A DNA stretch of 18,042 nt, taken from NCBI GenBank assembly GCA_031278255.1, contig JAITKU010000073.1:1-18042 (forward strand). Direction: 5' to 3'. Within the stretch, counting starts at the first letter, position 1; the number at the start of each line of letters is the position of its first letter. The DNA comes from Eubacteriales Family XIII. Incertae Sedis bacterium. GTDB taxonomy: Bacteria; Bacillota; Clostridia; Peptostreptococcales; Anaerovoracaceae. The position numbers and the translations under genes were made by a program. The notes below the pieces were generated by a model. It saw only the letters and a list, made by a program, of their open reading frames with translations, made no database searches and was not told the origin of the DNA. This document shows positions 13,651 to 18,042 of this stretch, in pieces.

Positions 13651-13686
13651 CGGACCCGGGCGAGGGACGCAGGCCCGCACGGTCCG
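13651..13686 (+). other. Intercistronic hairpin between the two membrane microprotein genes
   Basis: CGGACC (13651-13656) pairs with GGTCCG (13681-13686), and inside it CGGGC (13657-13661) pairs with GCCCG (13673-13677), with a 3-base bulge on the 3' side and an 11-base loop. It fills most of the 73-base gap, ending before the ribosome site of the next gene. No T-run follows. Confidence 0.42.
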
Positions 13687-13709
13687 AAAGTCGAAAGGGG
13701 ACGGTTGAG

Positions 13710-13862
13710 ATGAACGATATTTTGATTGCACTGGAAATTTATTTTGTCGGTTTTGTCGTCGCCGTGATCATGGCGGCTTTGATCAAATGTTTGGTTCTTG
13801 TAATCAGGCGCCTTTCTCCCGAGGAGGGGGCTGCCGAAAAGGGCGAGGGAGGATCCGCATGA
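13710..13862 (+). CDS. gcdD: 50-residue OadG/GcdD-like delta subunit of the sodium-pumping decarboxylase
   Basis: A 50-codon frame from ATG 13710 (GAAAGGGG upstream) to TGA 13860-13862. The stop overlaps the start of gcdB in an ATGA arrangement, so the two are very likely translationally coupled. The peptide has one transmembrane helix (about residues 5-31) followed by a charged tail (RRLSPEEGAAEKGEG). This is the OadG/MmdD/GcdD plan: a membrane anchor with a hydrophilic tail that ties the carboxyltransferase and biotin carrier to the beta subunit. Known delta subunits are about twice as long with a Pro/Ala-rich tail, so this one is minimal. The assignment rests on topology and gene order, not on a sequence motif. 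Confidence 0.7.
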   Translation: MNDILIALEIYFVGFVVAVIMAALIKCLVLVIRRLSPEEGAAEKGEGGSA

Positions 13863-15094
13863 ATTTGGCATTTTTATTTCAGGGCGTCGGAACGCTTTTT
13901 TATCAGGAACCCAAGGTCGCCATCGCGCGTGTTATACTGATCTTTCTCGGTATTTTTTTGGTTTACTTAGGAAAAAAGGGAACGCTTGAACCCTTGATCA
14001 TGATCCCGATGGGCTTCGGCATGTCGGCCATGAACGCCGGCGTCCTGTTTTTGGATTCGACGAAAGCGGGCGCCGCGAACGCGAAGATGGGCACCATCTT
14101 CATGGATCCGCTCGTCACGGATGTCGAAGAGTTGGTGAACATCATACAGATCGATTTTCTGCAGCCGATTTTTACGTTCACGTTCAGCAACGGTCTGATC
14201 GCCTGTCTGGTGTTCATGGGCGTGGGCGTCATTTCGGACGTGGGAAACGTCCTGCGCTTTCCGTTCACGAGCATGTTGATCGCCATGTGCGCCGAACTCG
14301 GCACGATCGTCACCTTTCCGATCGCGCGCGCGATGGGCTTTGGGGCGGGCGAAGCGGCGGCCATATCGGTGGTGGGTACGGCCGACGGACCCATGGTCCT
14401 CTTTACCTCGTTGATTCTGGCGAAGGAACTGTTCGTCCCGATCACGATCATCGCCTACCTGTACCTGAGCCTGTGCTACGGCGGGTATCCTTTCCTGATC
14501 CGTCTGCTCATCCCCAAGGACCTGCGTGGCATCGTGGTCAAGTCCTCCAAAAAGACCAATATAAGTTCCAAGGAGAAGATCATATTCGACGTGGTGGCCT
14601 GCACCCTGCTCTGTCTGCTCTTCCCGATGGCCGCGCCGCTGTTTTTGAGCTTCTTCCTCGGCAACGCGATCAAGGAATCGGGCGTACTCAAATATGTGCA
14701 GCTGCTCGAGGACGTATTCCTCTATGCGGCCACTTTCTTTCTGGGTCTCTTGCTCGGCGTTCTGTGCGAGGCGAGTACGCTGCTGGACCCGCTGATCCTG
14801 AAGCTGTTGATCCTCGGTATGCTGGCGCTCGCGCTGGCCGGCGTCGGCGGCATTATCGGGGGCTATCTCGTCTACCTGATCAACGGGAAGAAATTCAATC
14901 CGACCATCGGTATCGCGGGCGTTTCCTGCGTGCCGACAACCGCGAAGGTCGCCCAAAAGGCGGTCTACGCGATCAATAAGCGCGTCATAATCCTGCAATA
15001 CGCGATGGGCGCGTGCATATGCGGCGTGATCACGTCCGCGATTCTTACGGGCCTTTATGTGTCGGTGGTCCCGATGCTTCAGACCGGCAATTAG
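13859..15094 (+). CDS. gcdB: Glutaconyl-CoA decarboxylase beta subunit (Na+-pumping carboxybiotin decarboxylase)
   Basis: A 411-residue polytopic inner-membrane protein of the OadB/MmdB/GcdB family. It decarboxylates carboxybiotin on the carrier protein and couples this to Na+ export. Seen: about ten hydrophobic spans, the GTADGP motif with D176 (matching the essential Asp203 of OadB in GGADGP), and the second re-entrant motif N347-PTIGIAGVS356 followed by CVPTTAKVAQK. The position of OadB Arg389 appears to be Lys363. The long hydrophilic loop near residues 222-242 (KSSKKTNISSKEK) is cytoplasmic. The start at ATG 13859 follows GAGGGAGG and overlaps the stop of the small delta-like gene. gcdA begins 29 bases after its stop. 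The GcdB call over MmdB or OadB comes mainly from the adjacent GcdA. Confidence 0.92.
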   Translation: MNLAFLFQGVGTLFYQEPKVAIARVILIFLGIFLVYLGKKGTLEPLIMIPMGFGMSAMNAGVLFLDSTKAGAANAKMGTIFMDPLVTDVEELVNIIQIDFLQPIFTFTFSNGLIACLVFMGVGVISDVGNVLRFPFTSMLIAMCAELGTIVTFPIARAMGFGAGEAAAISVVGTADGPMVLFTSLILAKELFVPITIIAYLYLSLCYGGYPFLIRLLIPKDLRGIVVKSSKKTNISSKEKIIFDVVACTLLCLLFPMAAPLFLSFFLGNAIKESGVLKYVQLLEDVFLYAATFFLGLLLGVLCEASTLLDPLILKLLILGMLALALAGVGGIIGGYLVYLINGKKFNPTIGIAGVSCVPTTAKVAQKAVYAINKRVIILQYAMGACICGVITSAILTGLYVSVVPMLQTGN

Positions 15095-15123
15095 GCGCTT
15101 TGATCAGGAAAGGAATATAAAAA

Positions 15124-16866
15124 ATGTTAAAGAAATCCTATCCCTTGCACCCCTATTTTGAAGAGATGCCGAGTATCGGCAAGGAACTGGCGCGGACGCT
15201 CAAGCCGAATATGGAGGCCCTGCGGGAGCAGGAAGCTTTGGTTGCCGCGGAGGTCGAGCGGGTGAAGAACAACGGCAAGGCCACCGATGTCATGAACGAA
15301 AAGGGCGAGTGGACCGCGTGGCAGCGCCTGGAATACCTCGTGGATCCCGGCACGTGGAACCCCCTGCATACGATCTACGATCCCTTGGACAATGAAGAGG
15401 GCAATACCGGCGTGATCGACGGTTTGGGCAAGATCGGCGGCAGATGGGCCATCATCATCGCCTCGAACAACAAGGTGGTGGCGGGCGCGTGGCTCTCCGG
15501 TCAGGCCGACAATGTTTTGCGCGTGACCGATATCGCGAAAATGCTGCACCTGCCTCTGGTATGGGTCCTGAACTGCAGCGGCGCCAAGCTGATGGAGCAG
15601 GAACGGCTCTATCCGAACCGCCGGGGCAGCGGCACGCCCTTTTTCCGCCACGCGGAACTGCAGAAGCTCGGCATTCCGATTATCGTCGGCATCTACGGAA
15701 CCAATCCGGCCGGCGGCGGATACCACGCGATCAGCCCGACTGTCTTGATCGGCCACAAGAACTGCAATATGGCGGTCGGCGGCGCCGGCATCGTCAGCGG
15801 CATGTCGCCTAAGGGCTATATAGATGAAGAGGTGGCCGAGGGCTTGATCGAGAACACGCGGAAGTTCAAGGCGACGCCCCCGGGCCGCGTGGAGATTCAC
15901 CAAGGCGGGACCGGCTTCATCCGCGACGTGTGCGACACGGAGGAGGAGGTTCTCGACGATATCAAGCGCTACATGCAGACACTGCCGGTGTACGATCCGC
16001 AGTTTTTCAGGGTTGCGGAACCCGCCGAACCCAAGTATCCCGGCACGGACCTCTACAGCTTGGTCCCCCTGAACCAGAAGCGTACCTATTTGATGCACGA
16101 GGTTCTGGCGCGCCTGTTCGACAACAGCGAGCATATGGAGTTCAAGCCCGACTACGGCCCCGAGATGTACTGCGGGCTGGCCAAGATAGACGGCTTCCTG
16201 TGCGCTTTCATCGCCAACAATCAGGGTATCCTCGCCCCCGGCTATCCCAAGTACGCGGATTATCCGGCCATCGGCGGCAAACTCTACCGCGAGGGTCTGA
16301 TCAAGATGAACGAGTTCGTGACGCTCTGCGGTCGCGACCGCATTCCGATCATCTGGGTGCAGGACACCACGGGCATAGATGTCGGGGATGTGGCGGAGCA
16401 GGCGGAAATGCTGGGCCTCGGGATGTCGCTGATGTATTCCATCGAGCAGTCGGACAACCCGATGATGACCATCGTTTTGCGGAAAGGCAGCGCCGCCGCG
16501 CATTATGTGCTGGGCGGCCCGCAGGCGAACAACAATAATGTCTTTACGCTCGGAACCGCCGCCACGGAGATTTACGTAATGCACGGCGAGACGGCGGCCG
16601 CGGCCACCTACGCGCGGCGGCTCGTCAAGGACCGGGACGCGGACAAGCCCCTCGACGGCACGATCGCGAAGATGAACGATATCATCCAAATGTACAACGA
16701 CAAGTCGCGGCCGGCCTATTGCGCCGAAAAGGGTCTTGTGGATGAGATCGTGGAATTGCCGAACCTGCGCAATTACTGTAAGGCCTTTGTCGGCGCGTAC
16801 TACCAGAATCCCAAGTCGATCTGCGCGGTACACCAGCTGCTCACCCCGCGCGTGATCAAGGGCTGA
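15124..16866 (+). CDS. gcdA: Glutaconyl-CoA decarboxylase alpha subunit (carboxyltransferase)
   Basis: A 580-residue biotin-dependent carboxyltransferase, very like GcdA of Acidaminococcus fermentans in length (about 587) and in order of conserved blocks as I recall them. It moves the distal carboxyl of glutaconyl-CoA to biotin on the carrier protein, leaving crotonyl-CoA. Two crotonase-like halves are visible: the N-terminal acyl-CoA domain with VLNCSGAKL, YPNRRGSGTPFFRHAE and GIYGTNPAGGGYH (189-201), and the C-terminal domain with GGKLYREGLIKMNEF, WVQDTTGIDVGD and RKGSAAAHYVLGGPQ (453-467). GcdA differs from the shorter (about 510) propionyl-CoA or methylmalonyl-CoA carboxyltransferases in these blocks and in its N-terminal extension (PYFEEMPSIGKEL). 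The start at 15124 follows AGGAAAGGA. It is the last gene of the decarboxylase unit. Confidence 0.95.
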   Translation: MLKKSYPLHPYFEEMPSIGKELARTLKPNMEALREQEALVAAEVERVKNNGKATDVMNEKGEWTAWQRLEYLVDPGTWNPLHTIYDPLDNEEGNTGVIDGLGKIGGRWAIIIASNNKVVAGAWLSGQADNVLRVTDIAKMLHLPLVWVLNCSGAKLMEQERLYPNRRGSGTPFFRHAELQKLGIPIIVGIYGTNPAGGGYHAISPTVLIGHKNCNMAVGGAGIVSGMSPKGYIDEEVAEGLIENTRKFKATPPGRVEIHQGGTGFIRDVCDTEEEVLDDIKRYMQTLPVYDPQFFRVAEPAEPKYPGTDLYSLVPLNQKRTYLMHEVLARLFDNSEHMEFKPDYGPEMYCGLAKIDGFLCAFIANNQGILAPGYPKYADYPAIGGKLYREGLIKMNEFVTLCGRDRIPIIWVQDTTGIDVGDVAEQAEMLGLGMSLMYSIEQSDNPMMTIVLRKGSAAAHYVLGGPQANNNNVFTLGTAATEIYVMHGETAAAATYARRLVKDRDADKPLDGTIAKMNDIIQMYNDKSRPAYCAEKGLVDEIVELPNLRNYCKAFVGAYYQNPKSICAVHQLLTPRVIKG

Positions 16867-16913
16867 GCGCGGCGGCGCAAAAGCGGGCGGACGCGGACCG
16901 AAGCGTCGCGGAT

Positions 16914-16952
16914 AAAGGAGGCCGGGCCGGATTTCGGATCGGCCTCCTCTTT
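16914..16952 (+). terminator. Probable terminator after gcdA
   Basis: A 9-bp stem, AGGAGGCCG (16916-16924) with CGGCCTCCT (16940-16948), has an inner CCG/CGG pairing that extends it. A short pyrimidine tail, CTTT (16949-16952), follows and AAA precedes. The T-run is short, so some read-through into the biotin ligase gene is likely. The AAAGGAGG inside the stem resembles a ribosome site but no start codon follows it. Confidence 0.55.
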
Positions 16953-16978
16953 GCGCCGTCTGCGATACGGAGACGAAA

Positions 16979-17827
16979 ATGAACGAACAGGAAAGCGCGC
17001 GCGCGGAACTTTCCCTGCCGCACAGGCGTATGCGCCTCTTGCAAAACGATGTGTACGTCTACAGAACCCTGTCATCGACGAACCGCGTCGCGACCTTTAT
17101 GGCCGCGTCCGGCGCGCCCGCGGGGACGATCGTCCTGAGCGCTTTCCAAAGCGCCGGCGTGGGGCGGCTGCGGCGCGCGTGGATCGCCCCGCCCGGCAGG
17201 AGTCTGCTCCTGTCCGTGATTTTGCGGCCGCGCATCGAGACGCGCTTCATATCGCAGCTCGCCCTGCTCGGCGGGGTGGCTCTCGCGGAAGCGATACGGG
17301 AAGAAACGGGCCTCGCGGCCGGCGTCAAGTGGCCGAACGACGTACTCATGCGCGGCAGAAAGGTGAGCGGCATACTCGCGCAGGGCAGCGTGCGCGGGGA
17401 CGCGATCGACAGCGTGATCCTCGGCGTGGGACTCAACGTAAACCAAACGGAAGCGGAACTGCCGCCCGATTGCCGGGATACCGCCACCTCGCTGCGCGCA
17501 GAACGGGGCCGGCGCGTTTCGCGCGCCGCGATGCTCCGCCGCTTCATCCTGCGCTGGAATGCGCATCTGGAGGCTTTTTCGGAGGGCGGCCATCCCTATC
17601 TGCGCGCGAAATGGATAGAGAACAACCTGACGCTGGGGCGGGAGGTTTCCGTTCACGGCGCGGACGGCGATCTTATCGGAACGGCCGTTGATATCAGCGA
17701 GCGCGGCGGCCTCGTCGTGCGTTTTCCGGGCGGGATCGACAGGGAGTTTCTGGCCGAGGATTTGAGCCTGGGCGGGGAACACTACCGGCGGCTCGCCCGC
17801 GCGGGCGAGCCGCCGGGTCCCGGATGA
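16979..17827 (+). CDS. birA: Biotin--protein ligase, class I (no DNA-binding domain)
   Basis: A 282-residue monofunctional biotin protein ligase. It activates biotin to biotinyl-5'-AMP and attaches it to the lysine of biotin carrier domains. There is no N-terminal helix-turn-helix, so it is not the repressor type. Seen: STNRVA (substrate Ser-Thr-Asn), the biotin-AMP loop FQSAGVGRLRRAW (56-68), catalytic K117 in VKWPNDVL, KVSGILAQ, ILGVGLNVNQ, and the small SH3-like C-terminal domain with GTAVDISERGGLVV. In the GRGRRGR-type loop, the first Arg (Arg116 of the E. coli enzyme) is Val61, while the Arg118 counterpart (R63) is kept. The start at 16979 has GGAG seven bases before it. It is the likely ligase for the biotin carrier of this locus. 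The last residues are encoded by a 32-bp palindrome. Confidence 0.9.
   Translation: MNEQESARAELSLPHRRMRLLQNDVYVYRTLSSTNRVATFMAASGAPAGTIVLSAFQSAGVGRLRRAWIAPPGRSLLLSVILRPRIETRFISQLALLGGVALAEAIREETGLAAGVKWPNDVLMRGRKVSGILAQGSVRGDAIDSVILGVGLNVNQTEAELPPDCRDTATSLRAERGRRVSRAAMLRRFILRWNAHLEAFSEGGHPYLRAKWIENNLTLGREVSVHGADGDLIGTAVDISERGGLVVRFPGGIDREFLAEDLSLGGEHYRRLARAGEPPGPG
17785..17816. repeat. Perfect 32-bp palindrome at the 3' end of birA
   Basis: The sequence reads the same on both strands over 32 bases, centred between 17800 and 17801 (core CGCCCGCGCGGGCG). It encodes RRLARAGEPP near the C-terminus of the biotin ligase, nine bases before its stop codon region begins. As RNA it would form a 16-bp GC hairpin lacking a real loop unless a few central pairs open. 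No T-run follows directly, but another hairpin with T-run lies 20 bases downstream. Confidence 0.65.
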
Positions 17828-17836
17828 AAGCAAAGC

Positions 17837-17859
17837 GCCCGCGGCGCCCCGGGCTTTTT
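17837..17859. terminator. Terminator between convergent birA and alcohol dehydrogenase genes
   Basis: GCCCG (17837-17841) pairs with CGGGC (17850-17854) and is followed directly by five T (17855-17859). It begins ten bases after the birA stop and overlaps the stop codon of the convergent - strand gene. The stem is short but GC-only, and the position is right for ending birA transcription. Leftward use is less likely, because the T-run on that side is broken. Confidence 0.6.
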
Positions 17860-18042
17860 ACATCGCTTTTGTGTACAGCGCCTCTATGTCCGCGAGCGTG
17901 GTGTGTCTGGGATTGACGAGAACATTGCCGCTCTTCATCGCATCCACGGACATCTCATGGATCTTGTCGGCTTTCACCCCCACCTCACGCAGGTTTTTGG
18001 GGATGTTGAGCGAGGAACAGAGCCTTTTGACCGCATCGACGA
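17858..18042 (-). CDS. Iron-containing alcohol dehydrogenase, C-terminal part only
   Basis: The - strand is open from the window edge to a TAA (complement of 17858-17860), giving 61 codons. The peptide has the family's closing pattern: SLNIPKNLREVGV, then a stretch ending in GNVLVNPRHTT, a short acidic helix and LYTKAM at the end. This matches the C-terminal end of group III iron-dependent alcohol dehydrogenases (1,3-propanediol, butanol or 4-hydroxybutyrate dehydrogenase types). The metal ligands lie outside the window. It is convergent to the pathway genes, so it is a separate unit. A role in reducing an aldehyde intermediate such as glutarate semialdehyde is possible but unsupported. Confidence 0.82.
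   Translation of the reverse strand, partial: VDAVKRLCSSLNIPKNLREVGVKADKIHEMSVDAMKSGNVLVNPRHTTLADIEALYTKAM

Noticed and set aside
15124..16866. Alternative reading of the carboxyltransferase as propionyl-CoA carboxylase beta or methylmalonyl-CoA decarboxylase alpha
   Set aside because: It is about 70 residues longer, and the N-terminal extension and internal blocks match what I recall of Acidaminococcus GcdA rather than the shorter MmdA/PccB type.
3660..16866. Glutamate fermentation through 2-hydroxyglutarate as the source of glutaconyl-CoA
   Set aside because: No 2-hydroxyglutarate dehydrogenase, glutaconate CoA-transferase (GctAB) or 2-hydroxyglutaryl-CoA dehydratase genes are present in the window, whereas an aminotransferase, acylating aldehyde dehydrogenase and glutaryl-type dehydrogenase are.

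Overview
The window is GC-rich bacterial DNA. Its genes are tightly packed, almost all on the + strand, with strong AGGAGG-type ribosome binding sites. The gene content (class III aminotransferase, CoA-acylating aldehyde dehydrogenase, butyrate-type CoA-transferase, acyl-CoA dehydrogenases with EtfBA, and a biotin-dependent sodium-pumping decarboxylase) points to a strictly anaerobic amino-acid fermenter. Clostridia (Bacillota) or Synergistota fit best, but the sequence alone does not decide between them. I see no mobile element, CRISPR array, tRNA or rRNA, and no gene-free stretch longer than 300 bases.

Layout. Positions 1-201 hold the C-terminal end of an M20-type amidohydrolase, closed by a clear intrinsic terminator (210-242). 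Unit A (338-6257) encodes a YtcJ-like amidohydrolase, an APC-family permease, a class III aminotransferase and a SucD-like acylating aldehyde dehydrogenase. A GC-rich spacer with hairpins leads to a CoA-transferase (6478-7809). Unit C (8080-12516) follows a candidate promoter and encodes a free-standing 69-residue biotin carrier, two acyl-CoA dehydrogenases and EtfB/EtfA. Unit D (12679-16866) encodes a Cys-rich protein of unknown function, two tiny single-span membrane proteins (32 and 50 residues), the membrane beta subunit GcdB and the carboxyltransferase GcdA of glutaconyl-CoA decarboxylase. A biotin protein ligase (16979-17827) follows, and then the 3' end of a convergent iron-containing alcohol dehydrogenase on the - strand.

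How the genes fit together (inference from families and context). The set reads as one pathway from an omega-amino acid, most simply 5-aminovalerate, to butyrate. The permease imports the substrate. The aminotransferase makes glutarate semialdehyde, and the acylating dehydrogenase makes glutaryl-CoA directly. The first acyl-CoA dehydrogenase makes glutaconyl-CoA. The Gcd complex decarboxylates this to crotonyl-CoA while exporting Na+. The second acyl-CoA dehydrogenase makes butyryl-CoA, and the CoA-transferase releases butyrate. The two acyl-CoA dehydrogenases share one ETF, so the electrons taken from glutaryl-CoA can be used to reduce crotonyl-CoA. The first dehydrogenase has the Arg expected for a dicarboxylyl-CoA substrate and lacks the Tyr next to the catalytic Glu, as expected of a non-decarboxylating glutaryl-CoA dehydrogenase. 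The biotin ligase would charge the carrier protein.

The chemistry of each family is established. The substrate assignment and the combination into a single route are inferred, and this combination is the part of the window most likely to be new.
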